Below are positions 26,146 to 33,919 of a DNA stretch of 64,000 nucleotides, piece by piece (position 1 is the first letter of the stretch; the number at the start of each line of letters is the position of its first letter). The notes under the pieces were generated by a model. That model searched no databases and had not been told where the DNA came from. It worked only from the letters and a program-made list of their open reading frames with translations. The stretch is from Angustibacter luteus. Its GTDB lineage: Bacteria; Actinomycetota; Actinomycetes; Actinomycetales; Angustibacteraceae. The DNA lies in assembly GCF_039541115.1 (NCBI RefSeq), contig NZ_BAABFP010000008.1, positions 248,001-312,000 on the forward strand. Reading direction: 5' to 3'. Made by a program: the position numbers and the translations under genes.

Positions 26146-26666
26146 GGATCACCGGAACGATGCGAGCGCTCGACGAGACCCAGGGGGCGGTCCGCGTCGA
26201 GGACGTGTACGAGACCGACATCGACGACCTGTGGGCGGCCTGCACGTCGCCCGAGCGCCTCGCGCGCTGGATCGCCGAGGTCTCGGGCGACCTGCACGAG
26301 GGCGGGACGGTCCAGGCCGTCTTCACCAGCACCTGGACCGGTCCCGCGAGGATCGACGTCTGCGACGCCCCGCACCACCTGCTGCTCACGACGCAGGCGG
26401 GCACGGACGACGAGGCGCAGCTCGAGGCCTGGCTCACCGCCGAGGGGCCCCGGACCAGGCTGGTGGTCGAGGAGCGCGGCCTGCCGGTCGGATCCCTGCA
26501 CTTCTACGGAGCGGGCTGGCAGGTCCACCTGGAGGACCTCGGGCGTTCCCTGGCCAGCGACGGCCCCGCCCACGTCGGCGGCTGGTCCGAGCAGACGCCG
26601 GCCCCGGCCTGGCACGCGCGCTGGACCGAGCTGACGCCGGCGTACCAGCACACGACCGTCGGCTGA
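26142..26666 (+). CDS. SRPBCC/AHSA1 domain protein
   Basis: A 174-residue helix-grip protein of the AHSA1-like SRPBCC group. VRVEDVYETDIDDLWAACT and the SPERLARWIAEV segment are the family's usual start, and the C-terminal helix region contains GAGWQVHLEDLGRSL. It is translationally coupled to the ArsR gene, a pairing common in actinomycetes in which the ligand-binding protein is controlled by the repressor. The ligand is unknown. Confidence 0.87.
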   Translation: MRITGTMRALDETQGAVRVEDVYETDIDDLWAACTSPERLARWIAEVSGDLHEGGTVQAVFTSTWTGPARIDVCDAPHHLLLTTQAGTDDEAQLEAWLTAEGPRTRLVVEERGLPVGSLHFYGAGWQVHLEDLGRSLASDGPAHVGGWSEQTPAPAWHARWTELTPAYQHTTVG

Positions 26667-26689
26667 GCGCCGCAGCCAGAACCGCTCGG

Positions 26690-28900
26690 TCAGGACGAGA
26701 CGAGGACCTTCTCGTCCGGGCTGGCCGACGAGTCCGACGCGCTGCGCTTCTCCAGCGACGCGCCCTCGATGTCGACGTTCGGCACGATCCGGTCGAGCCA
26801 CCGCGGCAGCCACCAGGCGCTCTTGCCCAGCACCGTCATGACGGCCGGGATGAGGGTCATCCGCACCAGGAACGCGTCGATCAGGATGCCGGCCGCGAAT
26901 GCGAGACCGATGGACTTGATGATCGGGTCGCTGGGCAGGATGAAGCCGGAGAACACCGAGATCATGATCAACCCGGCGGCGGTGACAACCCTTGCGCTGT
27001 GCCGGAATCCGTCGCGGACGGCGTCCGTCGGGGTCGCCCCGTGGCTGACCTCCTCGTGCATGCGGGAGACCAGGAACACCTGGTAGTCCATGGCGAGCCC
27101 GAAGATGACGCCGATGATCAGGATGGGCAGCAGGCTGACGAGCGGTCCGGTCTGCGCGACACCGAACAGGCCGGCGCCGACGCCCTCCTGGAACACCAGC
27201 GTCACCACGCCGAAGGACCCGACGATGGTCAGCAGGAACCCGGCGATGGCGGTGAGGGGGACGAGCAGCGAGCGGAACGCGATCATCAGCAGCAGCATCG
27301 CGAGCCCGACGACGACGGCCAGGTAGGGCACGAGCGCGTCGGACATCCGCTGGGAGATGTCGATGTTCGTCGCGGTCTGACCGGTGACGGAGAGCTGGGC
27401 GCCGGTCTGCTCCGCGATCGACGGCGCGTCGGCGCGGATGGCCTTGACCAGGTCCGTCGTGGCGGCGGACGACGGCCCGGTGGTCGGGACCACGGTGATG
27501 ATCGCGAGGTCCTTGGCCTCGTTGACGAACGGCGGTGCGACAGCGGCGATGCCGGGCAACGTGCCCAGCCGCGCAGCGGTGGTCTTGGCCGCCTGCGCGG
27601 GGTCGCTCACGCCGTCCAGGTCGGCGACGACGGTCAGTGGCCCGTTGAACCCGGGACCGAACCCGGTGGACAGCAGGTCGTACGCCTGACGCTGGGTCGT
27701 GGCGGGTGCGGCGGTGCCGTCGTCCGGGAGTCCGAGGCGCATGTTCAGCGCCGGTGCGGCGAGCGCGAGCAGCCCGAGCGTGACGGCGACGATGGCGATC
27801 CAGCGACGGCGGATGACCAGGGCGATCCAGCGCGCGCCCATGGTCGGCTTCTCGCCGGCCTCGGCGTCGTGCAGCTCCGCCGAGAACGTCTTGCCCCGGA
27901 CGGCGCGCTTCGCGGCGACCGCGAGTAGCGCCGGCACGAACGTCAGGCTGAGCAGCACCGCGACCGCGACGGCACCGGCGGCGCCGATCCCCATCTGGGC
28001 CAGGAACGGCACGCCCGTGACCGTCAGCGCGACGAGGGCGATGACGACGGTGGCGCCGGCGAACACGACGGCACTGCCCGCCGTCCCGACGGCCTTGGCG
28101 ATCGACGCCTCGATGCTCATGCCGTCCTTCACCTGCGTCCGGTGCCGGGACAGGATGAAGAGCGTGTAGTCGATGCCCACGGCCAGGCCGAGCATGACCG
28201 CGAGGGTCAGCGAGGTATCGGTGAGGTTGGTGAAGCCGCTGGCGAGCGTGATGGCGAGCGCGCCAACGCCGACGCCCAGGATCCCGGTGAGCAGCGGCAG
28301 TCCGGCGGCCAGCAGCGAGCCGAAGGTGACGGTCAGCACGAGCATCGCGACGACGACGCCGAGGCCCTCGCCGAGGTGCGACTCGGCGACGGTCGGCGTC
28401 GCAGCACCGCCGTACTCGACCTGCAAACCCGCTTCCTTCGCCGGCCGGGTCGCCGCGGCGATCGCCTCGGTGTGGGTGGCCGTGACATCCATCGGACCGA
28501 CCGTGAACCCGAGGTCGGAGTAGCCGATCCGGCCGTCCTTCGAGATCGTCTGGGTCACGAACGGGTCGCTGGCCGAGCCGATGTCGGTGACCTTGGCCAG
28601 CGCCGCGACGCTCTGCTCGACGGCGGCCTTGCGGTCGGCCGTCTGCAGCGACTCGCCGGCGGGCGCCGCGAAGACGACCCGCCCGTTGGCCGCGTCCGGG
28701 TTCGCGCCCGGGATCCGCTCGGCCACGAGCTGCGCGGCCTGCTGGGACTCCGTGCCGGGGATGGAGAACTCGGAGGCGAAGGTGCCCTTGAGCCCCATCG
28801 TGAGGCCGCCGAGGACGGCGACGGCGACCAGCCAGCCGATCAGCACGGCGCGACGACGACGGACGGCGAACGCACCGAGCCGGTGCAGGAGGTGAGCCAT
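26690..28900 (-). CDS. MMPL family RND transporter
   Basis: A 736-residue MMPL/RND exporter. Twelve hydrophobic helices fall into two halves, each with a large extracytoplasmic loop; the first half contains GLAVGIDYTLFILSRHR and the second IFGLAMDYQVFLVSRMHEE, the paired Asp-Tyr motif of proton-driven MMPL proteins. Substrates of this family are lipids, siderophores or drugs; this one is unknown. The ATG at 28900 is chosen for GGAAG at six bases and because the RRRRAVLIGW start is conserved. It is divergent from a TetR gene and its promoter overlaps a palindrome, so repression is likely. Confidence 0.92.
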   Translation of the reverse strand: MAHLLHRLGAFAVRRRRAVLIGWLVAVAVLGGLTMGLKGTFASEFSIPGTESQQAAQLVAERIPGANPDAANGRVVFAAPAGESLQTADRKAAVEQSVAALAKVTDIGSASDPFVTQTISKDGRIGYSDLGFTVGPMDVTATHTEAIAAATRPAKEAGLQVEYGGAATPTVAESHLGEGLGVVVAMLVLTVTFGSLLAAGLPLLTGILGVGVGALAITLASGFTNLTDTSLTLAVMLGLAVGIDYTLFILSRHRTQVKDGMSIEASIAKAVGTAGSAVVFAGATVVIALVALTVTGVPFLAQMGIGAAGAVAVAVLLSLTFVPALLAVAAKRAVRGKTFSAELHDAEAGEKPTMGARWIALVIRRRWIAIVAVTLGLLALAAPALNMRLGLPDDGTAAPATTQRQAYDLLSTGFGPGFNGPLTVVADLDGVSDPAQAAKTTAARLGTLPGIAAVAPPFVNEAKDLAIITVVPTTGPSSAATTDLVKAIRADAPSIAEQTGAQLSVTGQTATNIDISQRMSDALVPYLAVVVGLAMLLLMIAFRSLLVPLTAIAGFLLTIVGSFGVVTLVFQEGVGAGLFGVAQTGPLVSLLPILIIGVIFGLAMDYQVFLVSRMHEEVSHGATPTDAVRDGFRHSARVVTAAGLIMISVFSGFILPSDPIIKSIGLAFAAGILIDAFLVRMTLIPAVMTVLGKSAWWLPRWLDRIVPNVDIEGASLEKRSASDSSASPDEKVLVSS

Positions 28901-29012
28901 GAAGGACTTCCAAGTCTGGAGGAGGTGCCGGGAGGTGCGAAGGGTGGCGAGGCCAGGCGGACGGGCGCCATTGCCTCGAGCCGACACTGCACAGTAGAGG
29001 AAACTCGCATGG

Positions 29013-29030
29013 CATTGCAACTTCGCAATG
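29013..29030. promoter_or_regulatory. TetR operator between the MMPL transporter and its regulator
   Basis: CATTGCAACTTCGCAATG is an 18-bp inverted repeat with perfect 6-bp arms. It lies midway between two divergent starts. On the minus strand TTGCAA within it can act as the -35 box of the transporter promoter, with TACTGT 18 nt further on. A related half-site (TTGCGACTTC) follows toward the TetR gene. Confidence 0.65.
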
Positions 29031-29058
29031 TCTTGCGACTTCGGCTAGGGTGACCGAC

Positions 29059-29670
29059 ATGGCCACCACCGACGCTGCCCTCGGGCTCCGCGAGCGCAAG
29101 AACGCGCAGACGCGGCGGGCGATCGTGCAGTCGGCCGCCGAGCTGACCATCGAGGGCGGCTACGCCGCGGCGACGATCCCGCGGATCGCCGAGCGGGCGG
29201 ACGTCGCGCCCCGCACGGTGTCGACGTGGTTCCCCGCCAAGGACGACATCCTGTTCCTCGGCATCGACGAGGCCATCGCCCGGGCGACCTGGCACCTACG
29301 GCAGGGCCCCGGCGACGTCGTCGACCGGATCGAGGCGTGGATCGCCGACGAGTCCGGCCGCGAGCAGCCCGACCCGGAGATCGCCCGCCTCTGCGACGCC
29401 GCGATCACCCACGACGCCGAGCTGCGCGCCCGCACCCACCAGCGCCTGGAGCAGGTCCAGTCGGAGATCGCGGAGGCCGTCGCCCGCGACCTCGGCGTCG
29501 CCGCGCACGACGTGGGGCCGCAGACCTTCGCCGGGGCGACCGTGTCACTGCTGTTCGCCCTGCGCGCGATCGGGCTCGAGGCGCCCGACGACGGCACGGC
29601 ACAGCTGGCCGTCGGCTTCAGGTTCCTGCGCGCCGGCCTGGGCGCGCTCACCGGCACCTCCGACCGCTGA
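29059..29670 (+). CDS. TetR family transcriptional regulator
   Basis: A 203-residue TetR repressor. The N-terminal DNA-binding part is RRAIVQSAAELTIEGGYAAA followed by RIAERADVAPRTVSTWFPAKDD, a normal HTH. The rest is a helical ligand pocket. The ATG at 29059 is favoured over an upstream GTG because AGGGTG sits six bases before it. It is divergent from the MMPL exporter and most likely controls it. Confidence 0.9.
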   Translation: MATTDAALGLRERKNAQTRRAIVQSAAELTIEGGYAAATIPRIAERADVAPRTVSTWFPAKDDILFLGIDEAIARATWHLRQGPGDVVDRIEAWIADESGREQPDPEIARLCDAAITHDAELRARTHQRLEQVQSEIAEAVARDLGVAAHDVGPQTFAGATVSLLFALRAIGLEAPDDGTAQLAVGFRFLRAGLGALTGTSDR

Positions 29671-29673
29671 CGG

Positions 29674-29692
29674 CTCACCCGGCCCGGGTGAG
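29674..29692 (+). terminator. Hairpin after the TetR gene
   Basis: CTCACCCG and CGGGTGAG form a perfect 8-bp stem with a 3-nt loop, four bases after the TetR stop. There is no T run, so it may be a weak intrinsic terminator or a pause/protection hairpin. Confidence 0.45.
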
Positions 29693-29752
29693 GTCAGAGC
29701 CGACCACTGCTCACACGATGGTGGCAACCCACTCTGCGGCAAGGGAGCCCTC

Positions 29753-30325
29753 ATGTCAGACGACCAGACCCCGACCACCCCGACCTCGTCCGACCCCTCG
29801 GTCGTGGCTGCCGCGACCGACGGCACGTACACCCTCATCGTCGCCGACTTCGCCGACACCGACGCGGCTTGGGAGGCCTACGAGGCACTGAAGTCCGTCG
29901 AGGACGGGCGGACCGTCGAAATCGAGGGCGTGGTCGTGGTCAAGCGCGACGCCGACGGCAAGCTCGAGGTGCAGAAGGCCACCGACCACAGCACCAGGTC
30001 GGGCCTGAAGTGGGGCCTGGTGGGCGGCATCGCGCTCGGCATCATCTTCCCGCCATCCATCCTCGGCAGCGCGGCAGCCCTCGGTGCGGCCGGTGCCGCC
30101 ACCGGCAAGGTCCGCCAGCTGCACCACCGCAGCGAGGTCGCGGACCAGCTCGAGGACACCATCGCCCCCGGGCACTCCGGCATCGTCGCCCTGGTCTCCG
30201 ACCCAGCCGCCGTCGAGCTGCGCAAGGCGCTCGCCGCTGCCGACGCGATCGTCAACGCTGCCATCGACGACGTGGTGGCCAAGGACATCAAGGCCGCCGC
30301 CAAGGAGGCGGACGCGGATGACTAG
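29753..30325 (+). CDS. DUF1269-type protein, paralogue of the gene at 6383-6895
   Basis: A 190-residue protein. A disordered Thr/Pro/Asp-rich N-terminus precedes a small alpha/beta domain (about 24-75), a glycine/alanine-rich hydrophobic segment (about 84-119, with WGLVGGIALGIIFPPSILG) and a C-terminal helical part (APGHSGIVALVSDPA). The domain order matches the protein at 6383-6895. Function is unknown. The amphi-Trp gene starts inside its last codons (8 bp overlap), so the two are coupled. Confidence 0.78.
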   Translation: MSDDQTPTTPTSSDPSVVAAATDGTYTLIVADFADTDAAWEAYEALKSVEDGRTVEIEGVVVVKRDADGKLEVQKATDHSTRSGLKWGLVGGIALGIIFPPSILGSAAALGAAGAATGKVRQLHHRSEVADQLEDTIAPGHSGIVALVSDPAAVELRKALAAADAIVNAAIDDVVAKDIKAAAKEADADD

Positions 30326-30584
30326 CCGCGACGAGCGCGAGGTCGAGAAGATCTACTCCGTCCCCGAGCTCGTTGCCAAGCTCCGGCGCCTCGCCGACGC
30401 CTTGGAGGCCGACAAGCCGTTCCGCATCCAGATCGCCGGCGAGCGCATCTGGGTCCCGGCTCGCGCCCAGTTCTCCATCGCGCACGAGCGCGAGGAGGAC
30501 GAGGAGGAGATCGAGTTCCAGTTCACCTGGCGCCTCGAACCCGACGACTCCGACGACGACTCGGACGACGCCCCGCTGGTCTGA
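30318..30584 (+). CDS. Amphi-Trp domain protein
   Basis: An 88-residue protein matching the amphi-Trp domain pattern: an N-terminal helix (SVPELVAKLRRLADALEA), a short beta hairpin (FRIQIAGERIWVP) and a strongly acidic strand ending in EIEFQFTWRL. The C-terminus is a poly-Asp/Ser tail. Function is not established for the family. It starts within the end of the DUF1269 gene and is followed by a very large hairpin. Confidence 0.8.
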   Translation: MTSRDEREVEKIYSVPELVAKLRRLADALEADKPFRIQIAGERIWVPARAQFSIAHEREEDEEEIEFQFTWRLEPDDSDDDSDDAPLV

Positions 30585-30602
30585 GCGCCGAGCAGGAACC
30601 CG

Positions 30603-30662
30603 CTGACCTGACGCAGATGGGGCACTTCGGAGGTCCGAGGTGCCCCATCTTCGTCAGGTCAG
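30603..30662. terminator. Large near-perfect palindrome between convergent genes
   Basis: A 60-nt imperfect palindrome. The outer arms are CTGACCTGACG (30603-30613) and CGTCAGGTCAG (30652-30662), fully paired. After one mismatched pair, 17 more bases (30615-30631 with 30634-30650) pair with a single G.T wobble around a 2-nt loop. It lies 18 bp after the amphi-Trp stop and 23 bp from the stop of the leftward UBP gene, so it can act as a bidirectional terminator. Its length is well above normal terminators. Confidence 0.7.
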
Positions 30663-30685
30663 TGCGGGCTCGGCGACGACGGGCG

Positions 30686-31057
30686 TCAGTGGAGCTGCGA
30701 GCGCCAGTCGGCGGGCACCCGGCCGGGCGGGCCCGGCGTCCCCTGGTCCTCGGGGTGCTCGAGCGGCGGCGCGAGCTCGGGACCCTCGTACATCTGCTCG
30801 TCCCGGTAGTCGAAGAACCAGTCCTCGCCGGGTTCGAAGCTGCGGATGAGCGGGTGCCCGGTGGCGCGGAAGTGGGCGGTGGCGTGCTGGGACGGCGAGG
30901 TGTCGCAGCAGCCGATGTGGCCGCAGGCGGCGCACCGGCGCAGGTGCACCCACCAGCCGCCGGCTTCATCGCACTCTGCGCACCCGGTGCCGCTGGGGGC
31001 CACGGAGGGGTCCAGCACTGCGGGGTCTGACCCTGCCCCTGTATTCGAGTCCGTCAT
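30686..31057 (-). CDS. UBP-type zinc finger protein
   Basis: A 123-residue protein with one ZnF-UBP domain. Ligands are CAEC (Cys26/Cys29), CAAC (Cys42/Cys45), a further Cys at 50/51 and three His (58, 62, 68), in the order GHIGCCDTSPSQHATAHFRATGHP. In eukaryotes this domain binds the ubiquitin C-terminus; bacterial stand-alone copies are common in actinomycetes with unknown ligands. No strong Shine-Dalgarno precedes the ATG at 31057, so the start is less certain. Confidence 0.88.
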   Translation of the reverse strand: MTDSNTGAGSDPAVLDPSVAPSGTGCAECDEAGGWWVHLRRCAACGHIGCCDTSPSQHATAHFRATGHPLIRSFEPGEDWFFDYRDEQMYEGPELAPPLEHPEDQGTPGPPGRVPADWRSQLH

Positions 31058-31130
31058 GGGGCCAGCATCGCACCTTGATCCACCCACCCGGGGGTGCCGC
31101 TCATCGGGCGACATCTGACACGATGAGTGC

Positions 31131-32720
31131 ATGAGTGGTGACGGCACCGGGACCGAGCGAGCGGACGCCCCGACGTCCGGTCCCGTCCCCTTCGTCCCGT
31201 CTGGAGCACCTTCGGGCGGGGACGACGCGCGGCCGCAGATCGCCGAGCAGGCCGTCGAGATCCTGGCTCGCGCGCAGCAGCTCGCGGACGGGCTGGTCGC
31301 ACAGGCCGAGGAGCACGCGAACCGGGTCCGGACGGCCGCTGACACCGAGTCGAAGCGGCTGCTGACCGACGCGCGTGAGGACGCCGGTCGGCTGAGCAGC
31401 GAGACGGCGACCAAGCGCGCCGAGATCGAGCAGTTCCACTCGGGCGCGCAGCGAGCGGCGCGCGAGGCCGAGCTGCACCGCAGCGAGGCCGAGCGGGTGC
31501 TGGAATCCGCCCGGGCCGAGGCGCACCACCTCGTGCAGGACGCGGCCGAGCAGGCCTCGCTGACCCTGGCGTCCGCCGACACCACGTCCGAGGACCTGGT
31601 CACCACCGCCCGGGACGAGGCCACCCGGGTCCGCACGGACAGTCGGCGCGAGGCCGACCACCGGCTGTCCGGGGCGACGGTCGAGGCGGCCCGAGCGCGA
31701 GACAGCGCGCGCGACGAGGCGGAGATGACCCGCGAGCTCGCCGCCCAGCGGCTCTTCGAGCTGCGCGAGCGGCAGGCCGACCTGGTCGCGGCGCACGAGC
31801 TCACCGAACGACGACGCCGGGCACAGCTGGATGAGGACGTCGAGCGCATCCTGGCCAGCGCCGAGGAGGACGCCGACGAGCACCGCGCGCAGGCGCAGGC
31901 CGAGGCGGACCGGGTCCGCGCCGAGCTGGCCGAGCAGCGCGACGCGGTGGCGCACGAGCTGGAGCAGCAGCAGACCGAGGGCGACAAGCACGTCGCGGCC
32001 CGGGTGGCCGAAGCCGACGAGCAGCTCGCCTGGGCCAAGCGAACCGTCGAGGAGCTACTGGCCACCGCCGCCGCGGAGGTGGCCCGCACCAAGGAGCAGG
32101 CGGACGACGCCGCCGCCCGTCACCTGGAGAACACCCGGGCCCGCGCCGAGAAGATGATCGCCGACGCCGCCGCCGACCGGGACGCCCGTCAGGTCGAGCA
32201 CGAAGCCGAGCTGGCCCGCCAGCTCGCCGAGGCCGAGGCGACGTTGGCCCGGGCCGAGCAGGACGCCGACCGGCACCGCGAGGAGGTCGCGGGTGAGGCC
32301 GAGCGGCTGGCCGCGCAGGCCCATGAGGACGAGCTGCGCGCCAACGAACGGGCCCAGCGCCGGCTGGACGAGGCGGACAGCGGAGCCCGGAGCCTGCGCG
32401 AGCGGGCCGCGGACAACCTGTCCAAGGCCCAGGTCGAGGCCCACGAGCTCCGTCGCAACACCCGCGCGGAGGCCAGCGAGCTGCTCGCCTCGGCCCGCGC
32501 CGAGGCCGACCAGCTGCGCGCCGAGGCTCGCGAGCTGCTGGCCAGCGCCCGGGCCGAGGTCGGCGCCCTCGCCGAGCGCCGCGCGGCGATCGAGCGCGAG
32601 CTCGGCAGCCTGTCCGGCGTGATCGAGGCGCTCGCCGTCCCCGAGTCCGACCCCGACGACCAGCACCAGGACGACGTCGTCGATGCAGACCAGCACGAGC
32701 ACCAGCAGTCCACCACCTGA
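31131..32720 (+). CDS. Long coiled-coil protein, Scy/DivIVA-like
   Basis: A 529-residue protein that is almost entirely coiled coil from about 35 to 500, rich in Ala, Glu, Arg and Asp with heptad and longer periodicity (repeated AEAD, RAEA, ARAEAD units). A Pro/Gly/Ser-rich head and an acidic, His-rich tail flank the coil. No enzymatic motif is visible. Composition and neighbour (a DivIVA-like protein 37 bp downstream) suggest a cytoskeletal or polarity scaffold comparable to Streptomyces Scy or FilP, though orthology is not shown. Confidence 0.75.
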   Translation: MSGDGTGTERADAPTSGPVPFVPSGAPSGGDDARPQIAEQAVEILARAQQLADGLVAQAEEHANRVRTAADTESKRLLTDAREDAGRLSSETATKRAEIEQFHSGAQRAAREAELHRSEAERVLESARAEAHHLVQDAAEQASLTLASADTTSEDLVTTARDEATRVRTDSRREADHRLSGATVEAARARDSARDEAEMTRELAAQRLFELRERQADLVAAHELTERRRRAQLDEDVERILASAEEDADEHRAQAQAEADRVRAELAEQRDAVAHELEQQQTEGDKHVAARVAEADEQLAWAKRTVEELLATAAAEVARTKEQADDAAARHLENTRARAEKMIADAAADRDARQVEHEAELARQLAEAEATLARAEQDADRHREEVAGEAERLAAQAHEDELRANERAQRRLDEADSGARSLRERAADNLSKAQVEAHELRRNTRAEASELLASARAEADQLRAEARELLASARAEVGALAERRAAIERELGSLSGVIEALAVPESDPDDQHQDDVVDADQHEHQQSTT

Positions 32721-32757
32721 CCCTGCCCTTCCCCAACCCAGAGGTAATGAGACGGAC

Positions 32758-33888
32758 ATGAGCGACACCCCCCAGTTCCGCACCGTGCTGCGCGGCTACG
32801 AGCCCGCCGAGGTCGACGCCACCATCCGCGACCTGCGCGAGCAGCTCGCGCGCACCCGCGAGTCCGCCGGCCAGACCGGCGAGGCGAACGCCCGCGCCGA
32901 GGAGCTGTCGGCCCGGGTCCGCCAGCTCGAGGGCGAGGCCGCGGTCCGTCAGGCCGAGCCGCCCGCCGACACCACGCCGACGTTCGAGGCGCTGGGCGCT
33001 CGCGTCGTCCAGATCCTCGGCCTGGCCGAGGACGAGGCGGCCGACCTGCGCGCGAAGGCGCAGGCGGACGCCGACGAGCTGCAGCACCACGTGTCCGCGG
33101 AGTCCGAGAAGGCGCGCAGCGACGCCGACCGCTACGCGGAGGAGAAGCGCGGCGCCGCGGACGCCGAGGCCGAGCGGATCATCGAGGACGCCAAGCGCAA
33201 GGCCGACGAGATGCTCGACGACGCCGACCGCACCTCGACGACCCGCCGCGAGGAGGCGGAGGCCGTCTACGAGAACCAGCGCGCCAACGCCGCCCGGGCG
33301 GCCGCCGACTTCGAGACCACGCTGGCCCAGCGCCGGCAGCGCTCGGAGAAGGAGTTCATGGAGCGCAGCCAGGCCGCCGAGGCCGAGTTCGAGGCGCTGC
33401 AGGGCCGCAGCGACGCGTTGCGCCAGGAGTCCGAGCGGGCTCAGCGCGAGGCTGCGTCGCAGGCCGCCCAGGACGTGCAGAACGCCCGCCGGCAGGCCGA
33501 CGAGATCGTCTCGCAGGCCGAGCAGCGCGCCGCCCGGATCCGGGCCGAGTCCGAGCGCGAGCTCGCCGCCTCGACCCAGCGTCGGGACAGCATCAACGCC
33601 CAGCTCACCAACGTCCGGCAGATGCTGGCCACGTTGTCCGGCACCACGCCGGCCGCGCTCGCCGCGCTCGGTCAGGACGACGAGCCCGCCGAGGCTGCTG
33701 AGACCACGGAGACCGATGCCGCTGAGACCGACGAGGCCACCGCAGAGGCGGCCGAGCAGGTCGAGGACGCCGACGCCGACGGCGCGGACGAGGCCGACGA
33801 GATCGACGTCACCGACGAGGCGATCGAGGGCGACGACGACAGCGCGGACGTCGAGGAGTCCGAGCAGGCGCCCGCCCAGGGTCGCTGA
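32758..33888 (+). CDS. DivIVA-like coiled-coil protein
   Basis: A 376-residue protein. The N-terminus FRTVLRGYEPAEVDATIRDLREQL is a DivIVA-type start: a short strand with the RGY motif followed by coiled coil. The coil runs to about 315 and ends in a very acidic Glu/Asp/Ala tail. DivIVA proteins bind curved membrane through the N-terminal loop. The ATG at 32758 follows GAGACGGAC. It forms an operon with the preceding coiled-coil gene. Confidence 0.8.
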   Translation: MSDTPQFRTVLRGYEPAEVDATIRDLREQLARTRESAGQTGEANARAEELSARVRQLEGEAAVRQAEPPADTTPTFEALGARVVQILGLAEDEAADLRAKAQADADELQHHVSAESEKARSDADRYAEEKRGAADAEAERIIEDAKRKADEMLDDADRTSTTRREEAEAVYENQRANAARAAADFETTLAQRRQRSEKEFMERSQAAEAEFEALQGRSDALRQESERAQREAASQAAQDVQNARRQADEIVSQAEQRAARIRAESERELAASTQRRDSINAQLTNVRQMLATLSGTTPAALAALGQDDEPAEAAETTETDAAETDEATAEAAEQVEDADADGADEADEIDVTDEAIEGDDDSADVEESEQAPAQGR

Positions 33889-33919
33889 CTGCACGACTGC
33901 AGCGGGACGCGACAGACCT

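Noticed and set aside
26070-29150. A 1026-residue minus-strand frame over the MMPL transporter region
   Set aside because: It is a low-complexity Arg/Gly/His frame one register off the MMPL gene, which has clear transmembrane helices and motifs.
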